This document shows positions 8,507 to 17,832 of a DNA stretch of 64,000 nucleotides, piece after piece. The stretch covers positions 49,395-113,394 of the forward strand of contig USNF01000002.1 of assembly GCA_900555985.1 (NCBI GenBank), in the 5' to 3' direction. The notes below the pieces were generated by a model, which searched no databases, was not told where the DNA came from, and saw only the letters and a list, made by a program, of their open reading frames with translations. The DNA is from an uncultured Gemella sp. (GTDB lineage: Bacteria; Bacillota; Bacilli; Staphylococcales; Gemellaceae). The position numbers and the translations under genes were made by a program. Position 1 is the stretch's first letter, and each line of letters begins with the position of its first letter.

Positions 8507-9676
8507 TTATTTATTTTTTTCTTTATATAACTCTACACCTTTTTTAAATCTTAACAAGGCATCTTCTAAAACTTTTCTAGTACAAGCGAAGTTTAATCTA
8601 GCTTTTCCTTCGCCACCTTTTCCAAATTCACTACCTGGATTAAGTTTTAATTTTACATTATCATATAAAAAATCACAAAATTCATCAGAATCTGTTGAAA
8701 TAGCAGAAAAGTCTATCCACTCAAGATACGTTGCATATGTCGGTGTTAATTTAATTTCAGGTATTTCTCTAGCAAAGAATTCTTTAACATATTCTCTATT
8801 TTCTTTTAAAACACCCATTAGCTCATCGAACCATTCTCCACCTTTATTATATGCAGCTGTTGTTACTGGTCCTGATAAAAAGTTATTAGTATTTGTTTTA
8901 TTCTTAATTAGTACTTTTCTAATTTTTTCACGATATTCTTCATTTGGAACTATTATATTGGATGTTCTTGCTCCAGCAATATTAAATGTTTTTGTAGGTG
9001 CTATATAAGTAACAGTATTGTTTTTCGCCCAATCCGACACTGAATGTGACATTACGTGAGTTTTTTCATCAAAAGTTAAATCACAATGGATTTCATCAGA
9101 AATTAAAATTACATTATATTTTTCACATAGCTGTGTTACTTTTAATACCTCTTCTTTACTCCAAACCCTTCCTAATGGATTATGAGGACTGCAAAGTATC
9201 ATCATTTTCACATCATTATTTGAAAGATGATTTTCTAATCTTTCAAAGTTTATGTAATAATCATCTGTATAATCTAAATCGCATTGCACAAAATTTCTTT
9301 CACATTCTTTAATATTTGTAAAGAAATAAGCATATACAGGTGTAAGAAGTAATATTGAATCACCTTTTTCAGTCAATGCTTCTATCGTAGCATTTATTGC
9401 TGGTCGAACCCCTGTAACATATAGCAACCAATCTTTCTCTAAATTAACTTTATGTACTTTTTTATACCAGTTTATCACAGAATCATAGTATGCATCATCT
9501 AAAACATCATAACCATATATCCCATGGGCGACTCGCCTTAAGATCTCCTCAGTTATTTCTGGGGCAACAGGAAAGTCCATATCTGCTACTGTCATAGAGA
9601 TATACCCTTCTCCCACATTCCATTTTTTTGAGTTTTTTCCAACTCTATCTATAACTTCAGAAAAATTGTATTTCAT
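8507..9676 (-). CDS. patB: PatB/MalY-family PLP aminotransferase / C-S lyase (cystathionine beta-lyase-like)
   Basis: Fold-type I PLP enzyme of 389 aa. PatB/MalY members split cystathionine or cysteine to thiol, pyruvate and ammonia. Family marks: MTVADMDFPVAPEI near the N-terminus, CSPHNPLGRVWSKEE, the SDEIHCDL block, and the PLP-lysine segment APTKTFNIAGARTSNI. ATG 9676 has AAGGAG 9 nt upstream, whereas the longer in-frame start reads through that site. It is flanked by its own terminator and a non-coding gap, so it stands alone. Whether it acts mainly in methionine synthesis or in cysteine desulfhydration (hydrogen sulfide release) cannot be read from the sequence. Confidence 0.9.
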   Translation of the reverse strand: MKYNFSEVIDRVGKNSKKWNVGEGYISMTVADMDFPVAPEITEEILRRVAHGIYGYDVLDDAYYDSVINWYKKVHKVNLEKDWLLYVTGVRPAINATIEALTEKGDSILLLTPVYAYFFTNIKECERNFVQCDLDYTDDYYINFERLENHLSNNDVKMMILCSPHNPLGRVWSKEEVLKVTQLCEKYNVILISDEIHCDLTFDEKTHVMSHSVSDWAKNNTVTYIAPTKTFNIAGARTSNIIVPNEEYREKIRKVLIKNKTNTNNFLSGPVTTAAYNKGGEWFDELMGVLKENREYVKEFFAREIPEIKLTPTYATYLEWIDFSAISTDSDEFCDFLYDNVKLKLNPGSEFGKGGEGKARLNFACTRKVLEDALLRFKKGVELYKEKNK

Positions 9677-9884
9677 ATTAATGATCTCCTTATCATTTTT
9701 TTTAGTCATTATTTAAAGTTAATTTTGAAAAAAATCGCAAATTTTTTATAAGCGTTTTACTAGCTTTATTTTAACATAAACTTCATATTTTTCCTAAACT
9801 TTTTGGCTAAAAAAATACAATTTTTGAAAAAATTTTTATACGTTTACATAAAAAACTTTTAATTACAATAATTATGGTTATCTT

Positions 9885-10286
9885 TTAATTTTTTTTAATA
9901 AATTTTTCCGCTATAGCTAAACTTATTACAAGCAATAATATTGCCGCCGACCAAACTAAGACACTTTTTGGATCATCATGTTCTACTATTATTAATCTTA
10001 CAATAGCAGTTATACCAATATATATAAAATATCTAAGTGGGAAGTGATAATTATTTTTAAAATACTTTACAATAAGTGCTACAAATTCAAAGTATAAGAA
10101 GAAAACTAAAATTTCTTCAATAAAACTTTGATAGTTACCAGTATTTGTTATAAATTTCATTCCTTCAACAACAATTTCTTTTAATTCAATTAACAATCCA
10201 AATGATAATAAAATACCTACTGTAAGTAACCCAATATTCATTATCCATAAAAATAAGTTTGATATTTTTCTACTAAATTTTTCCAT
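9885..10286 (-). CDS. PsiE-like (phosphate-starvation-inducible E family) membrane protein
   Basis: 133-aa integral membrane protein with four predicted helices (about residues 10-32, 50-70, 83-100 and 108-128) and short charged tails. The pattern of a polar loop with Glu/Lys, then YFKNNYHFPLRYFIYIGITAIVRLIIV, then the short last helix resembles PsiE proteins, whose function is unknown. ATG 10286 follows AAGGAG. The gene stands alone, divergent from the acetyltransferase at 10414. No phosphate-regulon site was recognised. Confidence 0.75.
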   Translation of the reverse strand: MEKFSRKISNLFLWIMNIGLLTVGILLSFGLLIELKEIVVEGMKFITNTGNYQSFIEEILVFFLYFEFVALIVKYFKNNYHFPLRYFIYIGITAIVRLIIVEHDDPKSVLVWSAAILLLVISLAIAEKFIKKN

Positions 10287-10413
10287 TAGGACTCCTTTTT
10301 AGTTTATTTAAAAATTAATTTTAACATAACAATTATTTTATTCATATAATCTTGCTCATTGTATCTTAACATTCAATATGTTATACTTATTATATTTATA
10401 TATGGAGGTTTTT

Positions 10414-10944
10414 ATGATAGAATTAAAAAAAATATTACCCGATAACTTAACAGAACTTTATAATATTATGTATAACTCTAAAGAACCTGAATGGACGAAA
10501 CTTAATGCACCTTACTTCAATGAATTTAAATTTTTAGACTTAGATACATTTTTACTGAAAAATCATAATGAATTTTTCTTGAGTGATAGGGTACTTGGTA
10601 TATTTGTAAATAATAACTTAGTAGGCATTGTTACTAAACATTGGGAAAGTTTTATTACAAGATGGCTAGAAGTCGGTATTGTTATTTATAATGAAGAATA
10701 TTGGTCTAAAGGGATCGGAGAAAAAGCTTTGAAGGAATGGTTTGACATTTGCTTTAAAGAACATCCAGAAATTGCCAGACTAGGTTTAACAACTTGGAGC
10801 GGTAATATTGGAATGATGAAACTATCAGAAAAGTTAGGATTAAAACTTGAAGGTAGAATTCGTAAAGTTAGATACTATAAAGATGTCTACTATGATTCTG
10901 TAAAATATGGTATTTTAAGAGAAGAATATTATAAATTAAAATAA
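10414..10944 (+). CDS. GNAT-family N-acetyltransferase, RimJ/RimL type
   Basis: 176 aa. The acetyl-CoA fold shows EVGIVIYNEEYWSKGIGEKALKEW, the EVG..I..YWSKGIGEKA segment being the pyrophosphate-binding motif A, and then ARLGLTTWSGNIGMMKLSEKLGL with the LGLKLEGRIRK ending typical of Rim-type enzymes that modify protein N-termini or small amines. Start 10414 is placed after TATGGAGG; the longer in-frame version begins with a hydrophobic stretch upstream of that site. Only 16 nt separate it from budA, so the two are probably co-transcribed. The substrate cannot be told. Confidence 0.85.
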   Translation: MIELKKILPDNLTELYNIMYNSKEPEWTKLNAPYFNEFKFLDLDTFLLKNHNEFFLSDRVLGIFVNNNLVGIVTKHWESFITRWLEVGIVIYNEEYWSKGIGEKALKEWFDICFKEHPEIARLGLTTWSGNIGMMKLSEKLGLKLEGRIRKVRYYKDVYYDSVKYGILREEYYKLK

Positions 10945-10960
10945 TTTTGGAGGTCTTTAT

Positions 10961-11659
10961 ATGTTATTTCAATATGGTACAATGGCAGGAATAATGGAGG
11001 GAGCATTTAGTGGATCAATTACCCTGGAAGAACTTCTAAAACATGGTAACTTTGGTATAGGAACTTTTGATGGATTAGATGGTGAAATGATTATTGTTGA
11101 TGGAAAAATCTACAAAACTGATTACTATGGTAACTCTTCTATTCAACCTGTATCTAGCACTACACCTTTTGCTAGTATTACAACTTTTAAAGCTAATTAT
11201 AAAAAAATTGATAATTATACTTTTACTAATTTAGTTTCTAAAGTAAATGATTATCTAAATACAAATTATTTTTATGCAATAAAGATAACAGGTACTTTTA
11301 ATAAAATTAACACTCGAGCACCAAAAAAACAAATCAAGCCTTATCCCCCACTTCTAAAGGTATTAGAAACTCAAAATATATTTAAATATAAAAACTCTAC
11401 TGGTGTTATAGTTGGTTTCTTTTCTCCAGATTGCGCACATGGAATAGGTGTTGGTGGGCTCCACTTACATTATATAAGTAATGACTTAAAAGATGGAGGA
11501 CATGTATTTAATTTTGAAATAGAAAAGGCACAAATAGAAATTTCAAAACCTTTAGATTACTTTTTGAAATTCCCTCAAACGAATGAATATAGGAATCTTA
11601 ATATCGATACTGAGACTCTTGGTGAACAAATACATAAAGCTGAAGTAAATATAGAATAA
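10961..11659 (+). CDS. budA: alpha-acetolactate decarboxylase
   Basis: Converts alpha-acetolactate to acetoin, the last step of neutral fermentation from pyruvate, in the cytoplasm. 232 aa, normal length. Diagnostic features: LFQYGTMAGIMEGAFSGSIT at the start, GNFGIGTFDGLDGEMIIVDG, and the zinc site with HLH in GVGGLHLHYIS plus the preceding CAHGIG. GGAGG lies 9 nt before ATG 10961. It follows the acetyltransferase by 16 nt and is closed by a bidirectional terminator shared with lpdA. No acetolactate synthase lies in this window; the adjacent, convergent dehydrogenase operon can use either pyruvate or acetoin in related bacteria, which ties both to C4/pyruvate overflow. Confidence 0.96.
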   Translation: MLFQYGTMAGIMEGAFSGSITLEELLKHGNFGIGTFDGLDGEMIIVDGKIYKTDYYGNSSIQPVSSTTPFASITTFKANYKKIDNYTFTNLVSKVNDYLNTNYFYAIKITGTFNKINTRAPKKQIKPYPPLLKVLETQNIFKYKNSTGVIVGFFSPDCAHGIGVGGLHLHYISNDLKDGGHVFNFEIEKAQIEISKPLDYFLKFPQTNEYRNLNIDTETLGEQIHKAEVNIE

Positions 11660-11660
11660 A

Positions 11661-11696
11661 AAAGATGGCTAGCAATAATAATTGCTAGTCATCTTT
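11661..11696. terminator. bidirectional terminator between budA and lpdA
   Basis: 16-bp stem starting AAAGATGGCTAGCAAT with one G-U pair, loop AATA, flanked by A- and T-runs between convergent genes. Confidence 0.85.
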
Positions 11697-11709
11697 CTTT
11701 TATAAAAAA

Positions 11710-13458
11710 TTATTTATTTTTTTTCTTAGGTGCATGGATACACATGTCGATACAGTCTGCCATTGCTTCATATAAAGCTTCAGAGTATGTTGGGTGACCG
11801 TGAATAATATCCATAACATCATCGATTGTCATTTCTGTTTGTAGAAGTGTTGAACCTTCATTAATTAATTCAGCTGCAACTGGTCCTACAATGTGGATAC
11901 CTAAGATTTCTCTGTATTTAGTATCCATAATTACTTTAACAAATCCTTCACCTTGATTTGATGCTAGTGAACGTCCGTTAGCTGCAAAGTTAAATCTACC
12001 AACTTTAACATCATAATTTTGACGAGCTTGTTCTTCAGTTAAACCAACCATTGCAATTTCAGGGTGTGTGTAGATTGCTGCTGGAGTAGCTTTAAGATCA
12101 ACTTTTTTACGGTGACCCATTGCATTTTCAGCTGCAACTTCTCCCATCTTGAATGCTGCGTGAGCTAACATCTTAGTTCCGTTGATATCACCAGGTGCAT
12201 AAACACCTTTGATTGAAGTTTCCATATATTCATCAACTTTAACACGACCACGTTCCATTTCAAATTTGTCAGCTAATTCACCAAGACAAGTGTTATCTGG
12301 AACACGTCCAATTGATAATAATACTTTATCAGCAACGATATCTTCTTTACCTTCAACTTTAACAACTACTTCGTGACCTTTATCAACGATTTCAAGTAAT
12401 TTAGTTGATGTAAGAACATTAATTCCTTGTTTTCTAAATTGTTTTTCTAATGCTACAGAAGCATCTTTATCCATACCAGCAATTAAACGATCTGCCATTT
12501 CGATGATAGTAACTTTAGAACCAAATGTAGCAAATGCTTGCCCTAATTCAGATCCAATTACTCCACCACCGATAACAGCTAAACGAGATGGTACTTCTTT
12601 AATATCTAAGAATTCATCACTTGTAAGAACTTTATCACTATCCATACCAGGAATGTTAATTCTACTTACTTTAGATCCACCTGCTAATATTACGCTATCA
12701 GCATCAATAGTAGTTTTATCATCAACAACAACTTTTTTATCTGCTGTTAATTGTCCAACACCGTTGAATACTTTAACACCGTAAGATTTAAGTAATCCTG
12801 CTACACCACCTGATAAAGTTTTAGCAACTTTATTTTTAACAGCTACAGTTTGTTCCATATCAACTGAAAATGCATCATTTACAAGTTTGATACCACGATC
12901 TTTTGCTGAACGAATGTGGTTGATAATTTCTGCATTGTGTAGGAAAGTTTTTGTTGGAATACATCCACGGTTTAGACATGTACCACCTAATTCACGATTT
13001 TCTACTAATGCTACTTTACCACCTAATTGTGCTGCTTTAATAGCTGCTACATAACCAGCTGGTCCACCACCAACAACTGCTACATCGTATTCTCCACGAC
13101 GTTCACGTTTAGGTGCAACTTCTTCTTGTTTAGTTTCAGGAACTTTTACATCCGCTGCCACTTCTTTTACTACTTCTGCTGCAGCTGCTGTAAATCCACT
13201 TTCTCCAGGAATTTCTTCACCTGGTTGTCCAATCCATGCAATTGTTTGAACTACAGGTACTGTAGATCCTGCAGGATGAACGATTTTTAATAATGTTCCA
13301 CTAGCTTCAGCTTCAACTTCCATATTTACTTTGTCAGTTACGATTTCAAGTAGGACTTCACCTTCTTTTACTTCGTCACCTTCTTGCTTAAACCATTGTA
13401 CGATTTCGCCTTCTTCCATTTCACTTCCGGCTTTTGGCATAATAACTTCTACTGCCAT
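11710..13458 (-). CDS. lpdA: dihydrolipoyl dehydrogenase (E3) with N-terminal lipoyl domain
   Basis: Reoxidises the dihydrolipoyl arms of the E2 core and passes electrons through FAD to NAD. 582 aa: residues 1-80 are a lipoyl domain with the modified lysine at K43 (TDKVN), 85-118 a Lys/Glu/Ala-rich linker, and 120-582 the E3 flavoprotein. In the latter, GGGPAGYVAAI binds FAD, GGTCLNRGCIPTK carries the redox disulfide, GGGVIGSELGQAFA binds NAD, and HGHPTYSEAL holds the His-Glu pair. The lipoyl domain is nearly identical to that of the E2 next door. Streptococcal E3s have the same layout. Last gene of the four-gene operon, 57 nt after pdhC. Confidence 0.97.
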   Translation of the reverse strand: MAVEVIMPKAGSEMEEGEIVQWFKQEGDEVKEGEVLLEIVTDKVNMEVEAEASGTLLKIVHPAGSTVPVVQTIAWIGQPGEEIPGESGFTAAAAEVVKEVAADVKVPETKQEEVAPKRERRGEYDVAVVGGGPAGYVAAIKAAQLGGKVALVENRELGGTCLNRGCIPTKTFLHNAEIINHIRSAKDRGIKLVNDAFSVDMEQTVAVKNKVAKTLSGGVAGLLKSYGVKVFNGVGQLTADKKVVVDDKTTIDADSVILAGGSKVSRINIPGMDSDKVLTSDEFLDIKEVPSRLAVIGGGVIGSELGQAFATFGSKVTIIEMADRLIAGMDKDASVALEKQFRKQGINVLTSTKLLEIVDKGHEVVVKVEGKEDIVADKVLLSIGRVPDNTCLGELADKFEMERGRVKVDEYMETSIKGVYAPGDINGTKMLAHAAFKMGEVAAENAMGHRKKVDLKATPAAIYTHPEIAMVGLTEEQARQNYDVKVGRFNFAANGRSLASNQGEGFVKVIMDTKYREILGIHIVGPVAAELINEGSTLLQTEMTIDDVMDIIHGHPTYSEALYEAMADCIDMCIHAPKKKNK

Positions 13459-13515
13459 CTTATAATCACTCCTTAATACACTTTTCTTATATTTTCTATA
13501 TATATTATATCACTT

Positions 13516-14904
13516 TTATATTAGTAATGACAATGGATTTTCTATAGCTTCTTTCAGAGTTTTCATGAATTTAGCCCCTTCTAATCCATCTACCACACGG
13601 TGGTCAGCTGTTAATGTTAATGTCATAATAGGTCTTACAGTCACTTCACCATTGTAAACTACTGGTTTTGGTACAGTAGCACTTACACCTAAAATTGCTG
13701 TATTAGGTTGGTTAATGATTGGTACGAAACTTTTAACTCCGTACATACCTAAGTTACTGATTGTAAATGTTGAATCAGCCATTTCGTCTGGTTTTAATTT
13801 ACCATTTAAAGCTTTTGTTGTAATTTCTTTAGACGCTACAACAAGTTCTTTAAGACTCATTTTGTCAGCACCTTTAATTACTGGTACTACTAAACCACTG
13901 TCCATACCAACTGCGATTGATAAGTTTACATAGTGGTGTAAGTACATTTCTTTTTCATCACTTGATAACGAAGCATTTACATATGGGTGTTTCATTAATG
14001 ATTTAATTACTGCTAATGAAATAAAGTCAGTAACTGTTGCTTTTTTACCAGTTTCTTCAATGATAGCATCAACAACTTTTTTACGTAATGCTAATAGTTC
14101 TGTCATATCAACTTCAACATTTACTACAAATGTTGGTGCACTAAAGTATGATTCACTCATACGTTTAGAAATTACTTTACGCATTGGTGACATAGGCACT
14201 GTTTCAACAACACCCCATTGATTTTCATTTGGAGCTTTTGGTGCTTTCGCTGCTTTTGGAGCAACTTCAGCTTTTGGAGCTGCTTCAGCTTTTTGTGCAC
14301 CATGAAGAACTGATAGTACGTCAGCTTTCATGATTTTTCCGTTAGGTCCAGTTCCTACAATACTTTCTGTATTAATTCCTTCTACTTTTGCAATACGTTC
14401 TGCAAGAGGAGAAATTTTAACTTTAGAGTTAAGTTTGTAGTCTAATACGTCATCTTTATGAATTCTTCCTTTAGCTCCAGTTCCTTTTACTTTAGATAAA
14501 TCAATTCCTTTTTTACTTGCATAAGCTCTTGCAGCTGGTGTAGCACGTAATCCAGAATAATCAATTTTTTCAACTTCTTTTACTGGAGTATAGTCAACTT
14601 TTTTCTCAATTACTGTTTCTGCTGGAGCTACTTCTCCTGATTCACTTGCCCCAGGAATTTTTTCACCAGGTTCTCCAATCCATGCGATTGTTTTAACTAC
14701 TGGTACTACATCACCTGCTTGTGCAAGAATTTTTAATAAAGTCCCTGTAGCTTCAGCTTCAACTTCCATATTTACTTTATCTGTTACAATTTCAAGTAAG
14801 ACTTCACCTTCTTCGACATGGTCTCCTTCATTTTTAAACCATTGTACGATTTCGCCTTCTTCCATCTCACTTCCGGCTTTTGGCATTATTACCTCTACTG
14901 CCAT
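13516..14904 (-). CDS. pdhC: 2-oxo-acid dehydrogenase E2, dihydrolipoamide acetyltransferase, with two subunit-binding domains
   Basis: Core acetyltransferase of the complex; moves the acetyl group from lipoate to CoA. 462 aa: lipoyl domain 1-80 with K43; linker; a first peripheral-subunit-binding domain at about 119-155 (ATPAARAYASKKGIDL, GTGAKGRIHKDDV); a second at about 163-199 (ISPLAERIAKVEGI, GTGPNGKIMKADV); an Ala-Lys-Pro linker at 203-228; and the catalytic domain ending with ADHRVVDGLEGAKF. Two tandem binding domains are uncommon in pyruvate E2. Lies 29 nt after pdhB. Pyruvate is the more likely substrate because this is the only such operon seen, but acetoin is possible. Confidence 0.95.
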   Translation of the reverse strand: MAVEVIMPKAGSEMEEGEIVQWFKNEGDHVEEGEVLLEIVTDKVNMEVEAEATGTLLKILAQAGDVVPVVKTIAWIGEPGEKIPGASESGEVAPAETVIEKKVDYTPVKEVEKIDYSGLRATPAARAYASKKGIDLSKVKGTGAKGRIHKDDVLDYKLNSKVKISPLAERIAKVEGINTESIVGTGPNGKIMKADVLSVLHGAQKAEAAPKAEVAPKAAKAPKAPNENQWGVVETVPMSPMRKVISKRMSESYFSAPTFVVNVEVDMTELLALRKKVVDAIIEETGKKATVTDFISLAVIKSLMKHPYVNASLSSDEKEMYLHHYVNLSIAVGMDSGLVVPVIKGADKMSLKELVVASKEITTKALNGKLKPDEMADSTFTISNLGMYGVKSFVPIINQPNTAILGVSATVPKPVVYNGEVTVRPIMTLTLTADHRVVDGLEGAKFMKTLKEAIENPLSLLI

Positions 14905-14933
14905 TATTTTTCACATCCTTCGCTAATTAGATT

Positions 14934-15926
14934 TTATTTTTTATTTACGGCTTTTCTAATTGTTTCTTTGATGTCTTCTACATCTGGAACAACTAATTTT
15001 TCTAAGTCTTTAGCAGATGGAATGTTAGTATCTGCTCCAGCCACACGGTAAATTGGGCTGTCTAAGAAATCAAATGCATCACTTTCAGCGATTCTTGCAA
15101 CGATTTCTCCACCAAATCCACCAGTTTTGAATGAATCATGGCATACTACTAATTTTCCAGTTTTTTGAACTGATTTTACGATTAATTCAGTATCTAATGG
15201 TTTTAAAGTAATTGGGTCAACAACTTCTACTGAAATTCCTTCTTCTTTTAATTCTTCAGCAGCTTGTAAACTACGTTCTAACATTCTTCCCCAAGATACT
15301 AATGTTACATCATTACCTTCTACTTTAACGTCACCTTTACCGATAACTCCAATTTTACCTACTTCTACTTCACCTTTACGTCCAAATAAAGCTTTTGGCT
15401 CGATAAAGATAACTGGGTTATTATCTCTAATAGCAGCACGTAGGATAGAGTAAACATCTCCTGCAGTACCTGGAGCAACAACTTTAAGTCCAGGAATGTG
15501 GCAGAACCATGCTTCTAATGCTTTTGTATGTTGAGCTGCAGCCCCTGTACCAGCACCAGATGCACAACGATATGTAACTGGTACTTGAACTTCTCCACCT
15601 AACATATAACGCATTGGAGCAGCTTGGTTAACGATAGCATCCATACCAATTGTTACGAAGTCCATAAAAGTTACGTCAACTATTGGACGCATACCTACTG
15701 ATGCCGCACCAGCAGCAGAACCACAGATTGCAGCTTCACTAATAGGTGTATCAATTATACGTTCTGGTCCGAATTCTTCTAACATACCAACTGTAGTCCC
15801 GAAGTCTCCTCCAAATATACCAACATCTTCACCCATTAAAAATACATTTTCATCTTCACGCATTTCGTGAGTCATAGCTTCTTTTATGGCTTCACGAACT
15901 GTCATAATTTTTGTTTCTTTAGTCAT
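14934..15926 (-). CDS. pdhB: pyruvate (or acetoin) dehydrogenase E1 beta subunit
   Basis: Beta chain of the thiamine-diphosphate E1 that decarboxylates pyruvate and acetylates lipoate. 330 aa. Family blocks: TVREAIKEAMTHEMREDENVFLMGEDVG at the N-terminus (where the Glu of MGEDVG helps activate the cofactor), ERIIDTPISEAAICGSAAGAA, and TYRCASGAGTGAAAQHTKALE. The C-terminal third is the transketolase-C domain (VVDPITLKPLDTELIVKSV, VCHDSFKTGGFGGEI). Lies 47 nt downstream of pdhA in the same operon. Pyruvate and acetoin enzymes are close relatives, so the substrate is inferred from context. Confidence 0.95.
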   Translation of the reverse strand: MTKETKIMTVREAIKEAMTHEMREDENVFLMGEDVGIFGGDFGTTVGMLEEFGPERIIDTPISEAAICGSAAGAASVGMRPIVDVTFMDFVTIGMDAIVNQAAPMRYMLGGEVQVPVTYRCASGAGTGAAAQHTKALEAWFCHIPGLKVVAPGTAGDVYSILRAAIRDNNPVIFIEPKALFGRKGEVEVGKIGVIGKGDVKVEGNDVTLVSWGRMLERSLQAAEELKEEGISVEVVDPITLKPLDTELIVKSVQKTGKLVVCHDSFKTGGFGGEIVARIAESDAFDFLDSPIYRVAGADTNIPSAKDLEKLVVPDVEDIKETIRKAVNKK

Positions 15927-15973
15927 AACTATTAATCTCCTATTTTTATAAAATATTATTTAAACTTTAAATA

Positions 15974-16954
15974 TTAGTCAGCGTAGTTATCTTGGAATGC
16001 AATTGAACCATCTGCAACTTTTGATTCTTTAGCAAACTCTACAGCATCTTTGATAGTAGCGATTGATCTATCTTCAATTTCTTTTAATTCTTCTTCTGTA
16101 GCAATTCCATTTTCTAATAAGTATTTTTTATATTTTACATTAGGATCTTTTAATTTCCATTCAGCAACTTCTTCACGGCTACGGTATTTACCAGCGTCTG
16201 ATGCAGAGTGTCCGAACCATCTGTAAGATACAGCTTCTACTAATACAGGACCTTTTCCACTTCTAGCATGTTCGATAGCTTCTTGCATTGCGTCATAAAC
16301 TGCTAATACATCGTTTCCGTCTTCAACATGGATTCCTTTAATTCTGTAAGCAGCAGCACGTTCAGTGATTTCTTTAACACGCATACATCTTTCTTGAGCC
16401 ATTGAAATACCATATTTATTGTTAATTACAAAGAAAATAAGTGGTAAATCCCAGTTAGATGCCATATTTAAGCATTCGTGGAAACTTCCTTCGTTTGTAG
16501 CTCCGTCACCCATACAACAAACTACAACGTTACCAGTTTTTTTCATTTTTTGAGCAAGTGCAGCACCAGTACTTAAACCGTGTCCACCACCAACGATACC
16601 ATTACATCCCATGTTACCTTGTTCTAGGTCATAAACGTGCATACTTCCTCCACGTCCTTTACATTGACCTGTTTCTTTACCAAGGATTTCAGCCATCATA
16701 CGGTCAATTTCAATTCCTTTAGCAATTGTTTGCCCGTGACCACGGTGATTAGAATACATTAAGTCTTCTTTTCTTAATGGATAAATCGCCCCAACGTTTG
16801 CAGCTTCTTCTCCTACTGAATAGTGAGTCATACCGTGAACTAAACCACGTGAGTATAGTTTACTTAACTCCATATCAAAATCTCTAATAAGTTGCATTAG
16901 TTCATACATTTCTAAATGCTCTTGTTTAGTTAAATCTTTTGATGTTTTTACCAT
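15974..16954 (-). CDS. pdhA: pyruvate (or acetoin) dehydrogenase E1 alpha subunit
   Basis: Alpha chain carrying the thiamine-diphosphate/magnesium motif: GDGATNEGSFHECLN through to FFVINNKYG, about residues 160-195. Other family marks are SNHRGHGQTIAKG and KGRGGSMHVYD. 326 aa. ATG 16954 is used because TTTGGAGG lies 5-6 nt before it; the longer in-frame TTG start at 16966 overlaps that site. First gene of the operon, with a TTGACT-17-TATATT promoter 64-92 nt upstream. It resembles streptococcal AcoA-annotated proteins that work as pyruvate dehydrogenase, hence the name chosen. Confidence 0.95.
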   Translation of the reverse strand: MVKTSKDLTKQEHLEMYELMQLIRDFDMELSKLYSRGLVHGMTHYSVGEEAANVGAIYPLRKEDLMYSNHRGHGQTIAKGIEIDRMMAEILGKETGQCKGRGGSMHVYDLEQGNMGCNGIVGGGHGLSTGAALAQKMKKTGNVVVCCMGDGATNEGSFHECLNMASNWDLPLIFFVINNKYGISMAQERCMRVKEITERAAAYRIKGIHVEDGNDVLAVYDAMQEAIEHARSGKGPVLVEAVSYRWFGHSASDAGKYRSREEVAEWKLKDPNVKYKKYLLENGIATEEELKEIEDRSIATIKDAVEFAKESKVADGSIAFQDNYAD

Positions 16955-17017
16955 AATAACCTCCAAAATTTGTATATATATATTTATTAAAATATGTTAA
17001 TCATATATTACCTTTAT

Positions 17018-17046
17018 AATATACATCTTTTATTAAAAAAAGTCAA
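17018..17046 (-). promoter_or_regulatory. pdhA operon promoter
   Basis: Minus strand TTGACT, 17 nt, TATATT, giving a leader of about 55 nt before ATG 16954. Confidence 0.7.
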
Positions 17047-17764
17047 ATTAATGAACCGAAATAAATAATAATATTTGTTACAAATAAAATGACAGAATTG
17101 TTTTAGTTAATTTATCGTTTTGTACTTATACAGTTTGTATAATCTTCTTAAATCTTTTTAAAGCATGCTTTTTTCAGCACTATTGATTTATATCTCAAAA
17201 ATCAAATTATAGATACAGCCTTTAATTTTTTTAAAAAATATTTTTTATTTTTTAAAAAATTAAAATTTATTTGCTGTTTTAATATTCTCAAAATAATTAT
17301 TTTTGTAAAATATAAATCGTTTACATTTAGTGTATGTAATTATTATATTATTGTGGAAATTTATATTTAGAAACATAAAAACTTCTCTTTTCCACTTACT
17401 TTATTGAATATTAATTTGAAAATGATTTCATTTCAGAAATATTTTCTAGAGTTTTATTAATGTATAATTTCGCCATACTTTTCTTTAAATAATACAGATA
17501 ACCTACAGTAGTCTTAATTATATTAAGCATTATATTTTCAAAAATTGGATTCTAAGTAAATTTATTTTTATATTAATCTATACAATAACTATATTCTAAT
17601 ATTATTATTTTAACACTAAGATATTTCTTTGAAAGATAAAATATTAAAATTAAGCTTATTTTATTGTCATTTTTCAATAATTGCATATAAATTTTATTTT
17701 ATATTTAAATTGTAAAAATATAATACGAAACATTAAGTTATATAAATTTATTAATAAATAATAC
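17047..17764. other. AT-only intergenic region with a long A/T dyad
   Basis: No open frame with a ribosome site is seen on either strand. The striking element is a dyad at 17215-17277: outer arms ACAGC and GCTGT enclose an almost perfect 19-bp palindrome of A and T only (17221-17240 against 17246-17264). On the plus strand it is not followed by a clear T-run. The remainder is low-complexity A/T sequence between the divergent pdh and lldP promoters. It could hold a regulatory site or a small RNA; nothing in the bases proves either. Confidence 0.5.
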
Positions 17765-17793
17765 TTGATTAGATATAATTTTTGCGTTATACT
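17765..17793 (+). promoter_or_regulatory. lldP promoter
   Basis: TTGATT, 17 nt, TATACT, followed by AGGAGG at 17816 and ATG 17833. Confidence 0.65.
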
Positions 17794-17832
17794 ATATTAG
17801 CATTATTAAAATATCAGGAGGTTTATCATATA

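Noticed and set aside
13027..13290. Plus-strand frame rich in Cys, Phe and Tyr
   Set aside because: Antisense to the lpdA linker and start; composition is the mirror of Lys/Glu/Ala codons.
10961..16954. budA and the dehydrogenase genes as one acetoin operon
   Set aside because: They are convergent and separated by a bidirectional terminator, so only a functional link is possible.
17047..17764. Possible riboswitch or small ORF in the large gap
   Set aside because: No open frame with ribosome site and no recognisable aptamer core; only A/T dyads.
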